From the NCBI RefSeq assembly GCF_019966495.1, contig NZ_JAIMIA010000017.1:1-64000 (forward strand): a stretch of 64,000 bases of DNA, written 5' to 3'. A program made the position numbers and the translations under genes. Source of the DNA: Tateyamaria pelophila (GTDB taxonomy: Bacteria > Pseudomonadota > Alphaproteobacteria > Rhodobacterales > Rhodobacteraceae). The notes beneath the pieces are model-generated. The model did no database searches. It worked only from the letters and a program-made list of their open reading frames with translations, and was not told the origin of the DNA. How positions within the stretch are numbered: position 1 is the first letter of the stretch; each line of letters starts with the position of its first letter. Of this stretch, positions 9,313 to 18,833 are shown piece after piece.

Positions 9313-10532
9313 CCTGATATCTCTGACTTGAAGGTGACAAAGCCGGGGCTTTCCACCATTTCCACACCGAATTCAGCTGAGGTGAATTTGCTTACATCCT
9401 GACCATGAGCGGCCAGCTTGGCCTGAACGGCGGCCGCCATCTTGGACACCCGCAAAACCCGTGTCGGCGTTGTCGACCCGTTCACCGGGCTGCGCATCGG
9501 GGCCTGAATGCCCGTGTTGAAACAGGTCGGAAAAAACTCACCAGGCGGGATATCGGTTTCGGCGCTGCGGTTTTCCGGGTGGCCCTGTTGCACGATCCGT
9601 GGTGCGCCCCCCTCAAGGCTGACGGTAAAGGGCAGATGCATCTCGCTCACACTCGGCGGCTTCTTGGGGTCGGCGTTCGGCACACTAATCCTCGCAATAA
9701 AGCTGAGATCGGCAGGTCCCGCGCTCAGAAACGCCACCTGCTCTTTGGCAATGGCGTAATCCCAGGTCATGGTGGTGGCCGAAAACCCGCTGGTCAAAGC
9801 CAGCAATTGATCCGGGTTCAAAGAGCCGCCGGACCAATGCGCATCACCGGCATAAGCGGTGGCGACACTGGCGTGGGCATTGGCGCTTTTGTTGTCCAGG
9901 ATACCGTGGATACGGGTGACCGTGACGGTGCCGTTCAAATTGCGCAGCTTGAGGCGGGCATATGCGCCCCCACGCGCCGGCGACAAACCGAAATGCATCC
10001 CCTCTGGCGGTTGTTTCAGGGTCAGATGATCGACTTTGCCGTTAAAGATGCACAGCATGATATCGGGAGCCAGCCGGTCAATGCGCAGGGGCGCAATTTC
10101 GACCCCGTCCGGTGCTGCCGCCGTCGGTTCGGAATAGGCGCGCATTTCCAGCCCCTGCCAGCCTGCAACCACTTCGGACCGCATCAGAAAACCGGTCAAC
10201 GGCCAGTGGGCATCGGTGGCCTTGGGCTCGTCATGTCCGGCACCGGACTCGCGGACAGAGAGCGACTCCGCAAGCGCATCCAGCAATGCCTGGGTGCGCA
10301 GGAACTTATCCATCGGGGTGTCGTCCGGTGTGGGGCGCCCAACACTGGTCGCCCCCTGCACCAAAGTCGCGATCCAGCCCGGATCGACATAGAAAAAACG
10401 GATCGACTCCATTGGCAACATGTGCACATCCGGCACGAGATAGCTGAACGGGACGCCGTACATCAGGACGGACCGGCCCAGAAAGCGTTTCACGACCTCG
10501 GGCAGCGGCGGATAGCTTGGATTATCGGCCAT
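9309..10532 (-). CDS. Uncharacterised 407-aa protein of the DUF6603-type cluster
   Basis: No known domain assigned. The sequence opens with a distinctive block, RFLGRSVLMYGVPFSYLVPD followed by ESIRFFYVDPGWIATLVQGA. Later come LTGFLMRSEVVAGWQGLEMR and LRIDRLAPDIMLCIFNGKVD, then PPEGMHFGLS. The density of aromatic and hydrophobic signatures suggests a folded enzyme-like or structural domain under constraint, not a spurious frame. No signal peptide and no membrane helix. It starts with ATG about 10 bp after a CGGAG ribosome site, 39 bp after the preceding gene, and overlaps the following gene by 4 bp. It presumably acts with the other cluster proteins; the role is unknown. Confidence 0.65.
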   Translation of the reverse strand: MADNPSYPPLPEVVKRFLGRSVLMYGVPFSYLVPDVHMLPMESIRFFYVDPGWIATLVQGATSVGRPTPDDTPMDKFLRTQALLDALAESLSVRESGAGHDEPKATDAHWPLTGFLMRSEVVAGWQGLEMRAYSEPTAAAPDGVEIAPLRIDRLAPDIMLCIFNGKVDHLTLKQPPEGMHFGLSPARGGAYARLKLRNLNGTVTVTRIHGILDNKSANAHASVATAYAGDAHWSGGSLNPDQLLALTSGFSATTMTWDYAIAKEQVAFLSAGPADLSFIARISVPNADPKKPPSVSEMHLPFTVSLEGGAPRIVQQGHPENRSAETDIPPGEFFPTCFNTGIQAPMRSPVNGSTTPTRVLRVSKMAAAVQAKLAAHGQDVSKFTSAEFGVEMVESPGFVTFKSEISG

Positions 10533-10571
10533 TGTGCGTCTCCGATCCGGGGGTGGGCCGCGGCATGGTCA

Positions 10572-11987
10572 TCATCCCCACTCCTTCGAGTTTTCAAACA
10601 GCTTGGCAACGGCGTCTTGCAATGTGCCGTCCTTGCCCATCAGAGGCTGCACGAAAAAACCGGCCGCGATGTCGGCGCTTTTCTTTTCGGCATCCAGCGC
10701 CATTTTGACCGAATTGCGATAGCGGTACATCGCACTGGCAAAGCCACGGTTTTGCAAGGCCAGCATGCGCCCCAACTCGTAGGCCGAGGCGTATTCGGTC
10801 GCAAACATGCCCGTCGCATCGTATCGCAGGGCACGATCCGCAGTCGGGATGAAGGCATAGGGGCTCTGCATGTCCATCTGGAGCGTGATCATCGGGCCGC
10901 GATACCATGACACCGTCTTTTCGCCCAAACGCGTGGTGTGGTTCAGGGGCGCGTAGCCAAGCGCAAAGGCCCCCTGCACCGCCTTGATCGCCGGATCGTT
11001 CCCTTCGGGCCGCACCGCATTGAGGGACAAGAGCGAGCGGTCGTCCATCTGGGTCATTTTGACTTTGAAGTCATTGTTCCCGTAGCAGGTAAAATCCCAG
11101 CTGGCCAAAACGGCCATGCGCACCGTGTGCGCACCGTCCGTATTCGGCAGCGATGGCGTGCCATCCTCCGCGACGACCGGCAAATGATCGGAAAACCCCT
11201 CCAGCGAGACCAGGCAGACACGGTTCTTGATGCCTTCGCTGGCTGTCGTTGTCTGGGGCAAACGGTTGCCAAGCACCACCGTGAACCAGCCATCCTGTTT
11301 CAGCGACAGCGTCTCTTTGCCACCGGTCTTGACCTCGCGGACATGGGCGAGAAAAGGCAGGTCTTCCTGACTGGGGGCGATCTGGGTAAAGACGTTCACC
11401 GGCAGGTCAAGCGTGTTGCACAGGTCGCCCTCGCTTTGGCCATAATCCAGATTGATGCCCTTGGGCCCTGTAAATCCATCACCGGGGTTCAACAATTGGC
11501 CCACCGTACGGCTTTTGACCGCTGGCATGTCGCCCGGCTTGCGATCTTTGGCGACAGCTTCGGGCAAGGTCGTTTCGGCTGCGAAGTCATCGGGGCTGAT
11601 CAGGATCAGGGCCATCCATGGCACCGGAAATTCGGAATTCTGCGACGGATCGGCAGGGTTCAGCGACCGCTCCCATGGCAGGGTGCGGCGGGTAAAGACC
11701 ACATGCGGCAGGGCGTTGTCGAACGGGCCGAAATGACCTTTGGGCGGATAGACCGAATAGACTTCCGTCGGCTTCAGGGTGAACCGCGGACCAACGATGG
11801 CAAAGGGGGTGTCTTGGCCGAACGTGTCCTTTGCGGATGGCAGACCCCCTTGCCCGCCCCCGGTCAGAACCTGATCGACGTTGATATTGTAATCTCCGGG
11901 CGGCAACGCAGGCGGAGACGCCTGATAGAACCGGATTTGGCCGGCAACCAGCGGTGGCAGATCGGCGGGCGGGTTGTCTTTGGTCAT
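10572..11987 (-). CDS. Uncharacterised 471-aa protein of the DUF6603-type cluster
   Basis: No named domain. It begins MTKDNPPADLPPLVAGQIRF, has a beta-rich first half, and a more helical second half with conserved-looking phrases: VSWYRGPMITLQMDM, ADRALRYDATGMFATEYASA and YELGRMLALQNRGFASAMYR. No signal peptide or transmembrane segment. It begins 3 bp downstream of the DUF6603-type gene, whose last codons supply a GGAGCG ribosome site, so it is almost certainly cotranscribed. The function is unknown; I infer a scaffold or accessory role for the giant protein only from the tight linkage. Confidence 0.65.
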   Translation of the reverse strand: MTKDNPPADLPPLVAGQIRFYQASPPALPPGDYNINVDQVLTGGGQGGLPSAKDTFGQDTPFAIVGPRFTLKPTEVYSVYPPKGHFGPFDNALPHVVFTRRTLPWERSLNPADPSQNSEFPVPWMALILISPDDFAAETTLPEAVAKDRKPGDMPAVKSRTVGQLLNPGDGFTGPKGINLDYGQSEGDLCNTLDLPVNVFTQIAPSQEDLPFLAHVREVKTGGKETLSLKQDGWFTVVLGNRLPQTTTASEGIKNRVCLVSLEGFSDHLPVVAEDGTPSLPNTDGAHTVRMAVLASWDFTCYGNNDFKVKMTQMDDRSLLSLNAVRPEGNDPAIKAVQGAFALGYAPLNHTTRLGEKTVSWYRGPMITLQMDMQSPYAFIPTADRALRYDATGMFATEYASAYELGRMLALQNRGFASAMYRYRNSVKMALDAEKKSADIAAGFFVQPLMGKDGTLQDAVAKLFENSKEWG

Positions 11988-11990
11988 GTC

Positions 11991-14900
11991 TTAACGCTCC
12001 GCCGGCAAGGGTTGGCCCAGCGTCGCATAAGTCGGCTCGGACTGGTATATGGTTTCCGCCCGGTCTGCCGTGAGGGTGAGGTCGGTCTTGTTGAGCGGGT
12101 GCGGCGTACAGGCGTTCAGCACGTCCATAATCGGATCGCGCGCCGAACTGGTGATAATATCGGCAAATGTCTTTTCTTTCCCTTTGGGCGTGACCGGTTT
12201 CGGGGTGGGCACGTCGCCCCAAAAGATCGACTTGTCGATCGGCTCATAGGCAAAGGCCTGGATTTCCATCGCCGGGAGGCCGTGGCGAACCTGAGACTGC
12301 TTGCCCTTTTCGCTCAGGGTCACGGAAAGGCCGGCCGGTACCTGTTGCAACAGCTTGCTGCCGGGCGTCTTGAGGTCAGGCTTGCCCTGCCCCCACATCG
12401 CATCGGGAAAACCCTTGCGGATGACCTTTACTTCGAACAGATCCGGATCGACATCGCCGCTTACATCGCTGGCCATCCGGACCTTGAGAGGCGAATCGAG
12501 TGTCTTGGAATAGAGCGGCTTGATGCCCAGCTTGCTCTTGTAATCGTCACCACCAGGAGTCGTTTTACCAAGGTAGCTGACATCGGTACACGGTGCCATG
12601 GTTTGTACGTTCACAACCAGTTCCTGGGCATTGACCAGCGGTATCTTGCGGTCGTTGTCCGTGTCGTCCCATTCCTGCAGCAGGCCACCGGCATAGACGA
12701 CAGAGGTGACAGCCGCATGCTTTGGCAAGAAGGATTTGGAGAAATCATGCCAGTCAATGGCGGCAGGTTCGGCAGATCCATCGGCACCAAAGTGCACGGT
12801 GAAGGATACCACATAGAATTTGATCCGTGCTTCACCGGTAAAGTCAGGTCCACAGATGTGCAGATCGGCGCCCAGCTCGAACTTGAAGGTCATCGAAACG
12901 GTGAACAGGCCCAGATCGACACGCACCGTGGCGCTGGCACCAATGCTCACGCCGATGCGGATGCGGTAAAAGAACGGCTTCCAACTGATGATGAAATCGG
13001 CATAGGCCACGAACCACGCCTTGGCCCAACCGATATCGTAAACTGCCGCCAGTTTGCCGCCCGCCATCAGGCAGGACGGGGTTAGCGCAAAGTACAATTC
13101 GCCGGTGATCCGGATATCGCCGTTTTTCCAGTCCAGCCCAAGGCGGGGCACGACCGGATAGTGATCGGGGCGTTTGAAATCGGGGTGATAGCCGCCAAGG
13201 GTGACCACGAAATCGCCCTCATGATCGCCCTTGAACCAGGTGAAAAAGGCAAACCCACCCGTCAGTTTGCAATCCTTGTCAAAAACATAGGAATTCGAGG
13301 TCAGACGCGCCTCGACCGATAATACACCCACCGCCGGGTTAAACTCGGCACGCAGGGCCAGTTCGGCGTAGCAGATCGGATTTTCGGACGCTTTGAGGTG
13401 CGCAGGCACCGACAATTTGGACAGACCCAGCACCGAAACGCTCAAATCCGTCCCGAATGTCACCGCCAGTAGCGCAACCGTCTCAATCTGCTCGAACGAG
13501 CGGAAGCGGACGCCGGCCGCCAGCCAATAGGATGATGGATCGGGCGGAATCGCCTCGCTCAGCTTTTTGAGCGCCTCTTCGGGGTCATCCGCGTTGGCGA
13601 TATAGCTGGGGTCGGAAATGACCTTGACCAGTGGGAATTCCTGCACCTGATCAATCGAGGGCAAAAGCAGCTTGCGCTTGAACCCGAAACCCGCCGCCAG
13701 TGCCGTGACATTAAAAAACACCGGTCCGCCCAGATTCTTGTCGAGGACGGCAAAGACGAACATCGACGGCGACCCGTCGATCGACGCATAGGAACCAAGA
13801 CCCGTGAGAGAGAAAACTTCTGTCTTGATCAGCGCCGCGCCGGTATATTGCACCACGTCGATCTCGGCGGGGGGCGGATTGGGCGACTTAACCTTGGTGG
13901 TCATTTCAAGGAAGCTGCCGCTGATTTCTACCGGCCCGCCCTGGAAGGTAAGGTCAAGACCGCCCAGGTCGAGCGTGTAATCCTTGATATCCTGCGGATG
14001 CGTCAGTGGGATACCCACCGACAGATTCATCAGGTCGATGCCCAGCGGGCCCAACTCGACCGACCCGTCAAAGCCCACCAACAGATGGCGTTCGCTGTCA
14101 AAACCCAGACCGACCTTGCGGCAGAACATCGGGCCAAAGGATTTTTCGACAGGAATCCAGACTTTGTCACCCGCCTCGGGATCGTCATTGAGGATTTCGG
14201 CGTCGAAGTCGTTGCAATAGGCAATCTGAACGCCGAATTCGGGATTGACCGGATCGCCCTTGGCGACCTCTTTGCCATCTTTGGCCTTACTGTTTCCGGA
14301 TTTGGCATCCTTGTCACCGGAGGACAGCAAGCCACTGGCCACAGGGTTCTTTGTGCCATCTTCGGGCTGTTTCGCGGGCCCCAATGGCAATGAGGCCCGT
14401 TCGACCCGGACGCCGCCGCCAACCTTGACGGGGCCGTCCACGTCGCTGAAGTAGACGCGGGCCTGCATGCCCTCAGCCTTGTAACCCTTGATGTCAAACA
14501 GCGGGTTCTTGTCGTTACCTTCCACGTCAAGACCGACACTGACCAGTTTGAGCTTGAGGTCAAATTCGGGTTTTTTATCTGCGATCTTGATCAAATCAAG
14601 GTGGATACCGCGTTTGGGTGGGTCGGGTTTGGCGTCGCCCCAGGTCTTGGTCAACCAGTTGTCTTTGTCCGTCTCGCTGCCGCCTTTTTCCTTGGCAGCG
14701 TCTTCGCCGTCAGCCTTGTCCTCCTCGGGTGCGTCTTTGGCGCCTTCATCGCCCGCCGTCTTGGCGTCCTTTTCGGCGTCCGACATCCACTTGCCAAGTT
14801 GCAGGATGACTTTGGTTTTTTCGGGTGGATCCTCGGTGTCTTTGCTACCATCTTTTTGAGTAGCGGCCTTGCCCGCCTCGTCCTTGTCGTCGTCTTTCTT

Positions 14901-17330
14901 CTTGTCCCCCGCGACGACAACATCCTTCATCGCGAGGCGTAAACCATAACGCTCGGTGCCCTTTTTACCCTCATCTCCTTCATCGGCAGACCCTTTGGCA
15001 TGGGTCAGGTACAGGCCGTCATCCTTGCCGATCTTGTACAATATCTGTTCGTCGATTTCGGCGAGATATTTGGACAATGCGGCTTTGAAAAAGTCTACCG
15101 GACTCAGGGCCTTGAGCTTGGCAAAGTCGATGGAATAGTCGGGCAGGCTGGGCAACCGCAGGGCCTTGGTCTGATCGGCGGCTAGGGACACGTCATCCGC
15201 CCGGGGCGCATCGTCGACCTCAACGAAAAACCCCCATTCGATCAGGATCGCGGCCCAGGTACAGTCTTGGACGCTTTGGGTGATGGGTGATTCAAACCAC
15301 GCCTTGACCGCTGGAAAATCCAGAACAACAGCTTGCAGCATCGGCATCAGGCGTTCGGCGGTAAAGTCCTCGAACCCCGTCAGCGGAACCATACCAAAGC
15401 GAATGGGCGCGTCCTCGAACCCTTTGATCGGCAATTCGCCGACAAGGGTAAACGCGGGCTTGTCATCCAGATCTGCCGTCAGCTTGGGCAGGGGCACGTC
15501 CTTGGCCGTGCCACCACCAGCATCGGCGGTAAAGGTAAACACAGGCGACGTAGGTTTCGTCACGTTCTTGACCCGCAGCCCGGTTTTCAAACCCAGGTTC
15601 AGCGGGTCGACAGTAAGACCGACATCGGCGTCTACAGAAATACCGGCGTCGCCAGACTTGCCACCACTGAGGGCAACCGTAACCGGGCGGTCCTGGATGA
15701 CCGTATCAAACGCATAATGAAATACGCCCTTGCCATAGGTCAAACCGGAGTCGGGCGGAATAAGCTCATTGAAAAATGCCTGCCACACGCCGTCATCATG
15801 CAGCTTGTCAAGCAGCAGTTCCAAAATGTCGAATTCCGCTGTGCCACGGGTCAGCATTGTGACGAGGGACAAGGTTTTCTTGTCGCCTTCCTCAAAGTCG
15901 CCGAAAGGCACCGGGGCGGGCGCGCCTGCATCCATTTTCAACCCGATATGAAAGCGGGTCGGAGCGATGCTGTAGGCCGGGTCTTGCTTGTCGTCATAGG
16001 TGAAAAGCGTGGTGTTGTCCGGGCGGTTCGCAGTGGCCGAAATCTCGAAACTGGGCTGGATGGTCACCGGGTCGGATCCGCCCAGGGTAATCTTGGCCAG
16101 CGTCGCCTTGCCGGACAGGCCAAAATCAAGACCTTCGATCTTCTTGGTTGGGGCAGACATCCGCGCACCAAGGGTCAGCTCGATGGGGGAACTGCCGTCG
16201 ACGGCAAGGGTGAATTCAAAGCTGGGCTTGCTGTCGCCCCCATCGAAAAAGGTGACGGCAAAGGGATCTTCGAGCGTGCCCGCGCCATGCATGTCCTTGT
16301 CGATATCGCCTTGGCGGTCATAGATATCGAGGCCTTGTGCCATGCAATAGATGCCGTGCAGCCATTGGCGCAACAGAGCCGCGTCATCGACGATGGACAG
16401 GAACCATTTTTCCCAGACGGCGCCGAAATCACTGCCGACCAGCGCAGCCCAGTCCATCGGTGGAATCGCCGAGGCTTGGTTTTTGCGAGAGGGCAGGCCC
16501 AGCAGCCACAACACACCCTGCTCCATGGCCTCGACCATGACCTTGTCCTTGTCGGACATGCCTTTGGCTGCGGCATCCGTCGCGGCATTCAAGGCATAGA
16601 TCAGCAACGCCTTGAACACGTCGCCCAACAGAGTGCTGGGGTCCTTGATCAGTTCGATCGCGTCAAGGTCGTGCACGTCCGCACCACCCAGAACCAAATC
16701 TTTCAGCAGGAATTGCACTTGCGGTGATTTGTTTGTGAAAAGGTCACCGACGATATCCAGGCCCAACACTGAAACAGAGCCGTTGGCCACCGAAAACGGA
16801 GTGCCGTCAGCGCCCCGCAATTGGGTCAAAAGCTGAACAGGTTGATCTGCCTGACCCAACAAAAAGCTCCGTTTCGCCAGATCGATAATGGGCAGTTGGG
16901 CCAATAGGTGGATAGCAAACAGCGGGGTCTTGTCCGCGTCAGTCGAGGCAAAGGGATCATATGCAATGCCCAACGAAATGCGGCTGGCGTTATCGTCCTT
17001 GCGGGCCACCAGGCTCATGCCCGTCGGCACTTGCTTGCCGTCTTTGGGATACTCTATCGCGTACCAGAATTCGCCGCCTTTTTCGTCAAGCGGGCTGGGT
17101 TTTTGGTCGCCCAGAAACGACATGATGACAGTAAGCAGTTCGTGGGGGTTTTTCTCAACCATCGACTGGATCGGCTCGATGGGGTTTTTGAACCACTCGC
17201 CGTTCAGGGTGTATTGATCGTCGCCCACATCATTCAGCAATCCAAGCAACTGGCCAAACACGCCAAGGCGCGGATCGAGACCTTCGAGGACAGGGCCGCC
17301 AAATCCCGAGGCGGGAGCGTCTAAAGACAT
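11991..17330 (-). CDS. DUF6603-type giant protein (1779 aa)
   Basis: The C-terminal half matches what I know of DUF6603 proteins: GGFAFFTWFKGDHEGDFVVT, HYPVVPRLGLDWKNGDIRIT, then GELYFALTPSCLMAGGKLAA, then AYADFIISWKPFFYRIRIGV and ELGADLHICGPDFTGEARIK. The protein is rich in amphipathic beta-strands throughout (roughly 360-780 and 920-1540). Residues about 797-910 are an extremely charged Asp/Glu/Lys linker. No signal peptide. I chose the ATG at 17330; a TTG at 17348 is in frame but neither has a strong ribosome site. It is the first gene of the six-gene operon. The abundance of long strands would suit a rod or bridge-like surface or lipid-contacting protein, but that is speculation. Family call good, function unknown. 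Confidence 0.75.
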   Translation of the reverse strand: MSLDAPASGFGGPVLEGLDPRLGVFGQLLGLLNDVGDDQYTLNGEWFKNPIEPIQSMVEKNPHELLTVIMSFLGDQKPSPLDEKGGEFWYAIEYPKDGKQVPTGMSLVARKDDNASRISLGIAYDPFASTDADKTPLFAIHLLAQLPIIDLAKRSFLLGQADQPVQLLTQLRGADGTPFSVANGSVSVLGLDIVGDLFTNKSPQVQFLLKDLVLGGADVHDLDAIELIKDPSTLLGDVFKALLIYALNAATDAAAKGMSDKDKVMVEAMEQGVLWLLGLPSRKNQASAIPPMDWAALVGSDFGAVWEKWFLSIVDDAALLRQWLHGIYCMAQGLDIYDRQGDIDKDMHGAGTLEDPFAVTFFDGGDSKPSFEFTLAVDGSSPIELTLGARMSAPTKKIEGLDFGLSGKATLAKITLGGSDPVTIQPSFEISATANRPDNTTLFTYDDKQDPAYSIAPTRFHIGLKMDAGAPAPVPFGDFEEGDKKTLSLVTMLTRGTAEFDILELLLDKLHDDGVWQAFFNELIPPDSGLTYGKGVFHYAFDTVIQDRPVTVALSGGKSGDAGISVDADVGLTVDPLNLGLKTGLRVKNVTKPTSPVFTFTADAGGGTAKDVPLPKLTADLDDKPAFTLVGELPIKGFEDAPIRFGMVPLTGFEDFTAERLMPMLQAVVLDFPAVKAWFESPITQSVQDCTWAAILIEWGFFVEVDDAPRADDVSLAADQTKALRLPSLPDYSIDFAKLKALSPVDFFKAALSKYLAEIDEQILYKIGKDDGLYLTHAKGSADEGDEGKKGTERYGLRLAMKDVVVAGDKKKDDDKDEAGKAATQKDGSKDTEDPPEKTKVILQLGKWMSDAEKDAKTAGDEGAKDAPEEDKADGEDAAKEKGGSETDKDNWLTKTWGDAKPDPPKRGIHLDLIKIADKKPEFDLKLKLVSVGLDVEGNDKNPLFDIKGYKAEGMQARVYFSDVDGPVKVGGGVRVERASLPLGPAKQPEDGTKNPVASGLLSSGDKDAKSGNSKAKDGKEVAKGDPVNPEFGVQIAYCNDFDAEILNDDPEAGDKVWIPVEKSFGPMFCRKVGLGFDSERHLLVGFDGSVELGPLGIDLMNLSVGIPLTHPQDIKDYTLDLGGLDLTFQGGPVEISGSFLEMTTKVKSPNPPPAEIDVVQYTGAALIKTEVFSLTGLGSYASIDGSPSMFVFAVLDKNLGGPVFFNVTALAAGFGFKRKLLLPSIDQVQEFPLVKVISDPSYIANADDPEEALKKLSEAIPPDPSSYWLAAGVRFRSFEQIETVALLAVTFGTDLSVSVLGLSKLSVPAHLKASENPICYAELALRAEFNPAVGVLSVEARLTSNSYVFDKDCKLTGGFAFFTWFKGDHEGDFVVTLGGYHPDFKRPDHYPVVPRLGLDWKNGDIRITGELYFALTPSCLMAGGKLAAVYDIGWAKAWFVAYADFIISWKPFFYRIRIGVSIGASATVRVDLGLFTVSMTFKFELGADLHICGPDFTGEARIKFYVVSFTVHFGADGSAEPAAIDWHDFSKSFLPKHAAVTSVVYAGGLLQEWDDTDNDRKIPLVNAQELVVNVQTMAPCTDVSYLGKTTPGGDDYKSKLGIKPLYSKTLDSPLKVRMASDVSGDVDPDLFEVKVIRKGFPDAMWGQGKPDLKTPGSKLLQQVPAGLSVTLSEKGKQSQVRHGLPAMEIQAFAYEPIDKSIFWGDVPTPKPVTPKGKEKTFADIITSSARDPIMDVLNACTPHPLNKTDLTLTADRAETIYQSEPTYATLGQPLPAER

Positions 17331-17348
17331 ATCAAAACCCAATTCCAA

Positions 17349-17849
17349 AACAATCCGACCAAGGTCGTAAAACCCAGATCAGAAATCAAATGTCAGCCGT
17401 TCCAATTCGCAATTCGAACTGGCCGCTTGCTGCGCCCGAATGTGTCGTCACCGGCAGATCAATTCGCCCCGACAGCGGTTCGTTTGCACATACCTTGATC
17501 GTGTTCCGGCCCTTTTGCATTCGGATGTGCAAAACTTGGGTCCGGCATTTTCCCACTGCCGGTTTTCAATGGCTCTCAGCGTCGAAGTCACACAAAAAAT
17601 AACGCGCAAAATGAGATTCCCGTGTCAATCAAGACAAGAATAAAAACCCGTCTAAGGTGAACCGTACCGTGGGCTCGACATATTGCAAGACAATTTACGT
17701 GTTGATTTACAAGCACATTTAACGCAGCGTTCGAGCTATGAAATTGTAACCCGCCTTAATTTCGCAAGATCCCCCCTTGGCCATCCAAGACGTCATCCGG
17801 GGAGTTTCTGAATTGAAAATTCCTTTTTTTACAAAGAGAAAGCCATATT
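17349..17849. other. Divergent intergenic region upstream of the DUF6603-type operon
   Basis: About 500 bp without a supported gene, visibly more A+T-rich toward 17640-17850 than its surroundings. It must hold the promoter for the minus-strand six-gene operon, and probably one for the plus-strand small exported proteins from 17850. I found no strong palindrome or RNA gene. Short open frames here lack family resemblance and I do not call them. Confidence 0.4.
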
Positions 17850-18215
17850 TTGGAGTATGTTGAGAGCCTCTATTTCTCCAAGACAGCGATGGCGGTGGCA
17901 TTTGGAGTTTTCGTCGCTGCGGTGTCGGCGTATGGTCACGAAGCGATCTGTATCGCTCCTTGCGGACAAGTAACCGCAGGTGGCACGGCACAGCGGTCAT
18001 CGTTCGATATTCAAGACGGCGACCGGCTGAGTTCTTCAATACATTCCGAACGGATGTCGAACTTCAACGGGACCGGACTGGCGCTGTCTGTGGAGTATAT
18101 CGGCTTCATGTCTCATCCTAATGTTGAAACCAAGTTCATCATTTACGACAGTCGGGCCACAAAAGACGGCATCCCGTATTTTCCGAAGGGGGACAACCTT
18201 GACCAACATCTTTAA
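17850..18215 (+). CDS. Small predicted exported protein, unknown function
   Basis: 121 residues from a TTG at 17850; an internal ATG at 17889 would give 108 residues. A hydrophobic segment (AMAVAFGVFVAAVSAYG) followed by HEAICIAPCGQ suggests a signal peptide with cleavage near SAYG. The mature protein has two cysteines close together and no recognisable domain. Its last 17 bp overlap the start of the next gene, which also encodes an exported protein, so translational coupling is plausible. Neither start has an ideal ribosome site. Moderate confidence that it is real. Confidence 0.5.
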   Translation: MEYVESLYFSKTAMAVAFGVFVAAVSAYGHEAICIAPCGQVTAGGTAQRSSFDIQDGDRLSSSIHSERMSNFNGTGLALSVEYIGFMSHPNVETKFIIYDSRATKDGIPYFPKGDNLDQHL

Positions 18216-18786
18216 AATCGCAATCGCCTTCCTCGTCCTGACCATCGCGACGTCGGCCATTGCCCAACCTGCAATGAAAATCGACCCGGATGGCAATGTC
18301 GCAATCACAGGCGACGCGTCGGTCACCGGGACGTTCACCGCAAAAAACGTCCAGGCCGACAACCTCAATGCCATTCTTGCCGATATCAAGGCGCAGAACG
18401 CCTTGATTCTGGAAAGCCAGACCTGGGTTCTTTTTGCGCCCAACATGCGTGACGCAATGAACAAGGTGCTTGCCGATAACAGCCTCACAAACACCTACGA
18501 GTTTCTCACAAACCGCAATGTCGGCGCGCGTGGCTTGCATTTTTCCGATTGGAACGGCGGTTTGCGGGCAATGACAGACCCGTTTCTTATAGGTGACACG
18601 CAACCTTTCAGTCTGGGTGGAGCAGCATGGCTTGTCGGCACCAACGACCCAGACCAAGGGACATGCAACGACACCCAGGTGCTGCACCGATATTACCAGT
18701 CCAAGTCCACCGGAATTCAAACCATCTGGGGCAATGGATGTCGGCCGGGCCCTGCGGTCTACGCTCGAAAACGACTGTTCCAATAA
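18199..18786 (+). CDS. Exported protein with I-D-x-D-G motif, paralogue A
   Basis: 195 residues from a TTG at 18199, chosen because an AAGGGGG ribosome site lies about 7 bp upstream and it places a clean signal peptide (IFKIAIAFLVLTIATSAIAQ) at the N-terminus. The mature part starts PAMKIDPDGNVAITGDASV, a short beta motif like those at the start of phage fibre or collagen-like stalks, followed by a short helix (VQADNLNAILADIKAQNALI) and a globular domain ending NGCRPGPAVYARKRLFQ. The protein encoded at 18834 is clearly paralogous: same motif order, the same LHFSxWNxGLRxMT block, and the same terminus. Unknown function; likely periplasmic or surface. Confidence 0.65.
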   Translation: MTNIFKIAIAFLVLTIATSAIAQPAMKIDPDGNVAITGDASVTGTFTAKNVQADNLNAILADIKAQNALILESQTWVLFAPNMRDAMNKVLADNSLTNTYEFLTNRNVGARGLHFSDWNGGLRAMTDPFLIGDTQPFSLGGAAWLVGTNDPDQGTCNDTQVLHRYYQSKSTGIQTIWGNGCRPGPAVYARKRLFQ

Positions 18787-18833
18787 ATCTTTGAACCAGA
18801 CCGTCAGACTCAACCCAGAGGACAACATCCAAC

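Noticed and set aside
10938-13085. A 715-codon plus-strand frame across the DUF6603-type region
   Set aside because: It lies antisense to the conserved C-terminal half of the DUF6603-type protein and the start of the next gene, has no ribosome site and no recognisable domain.
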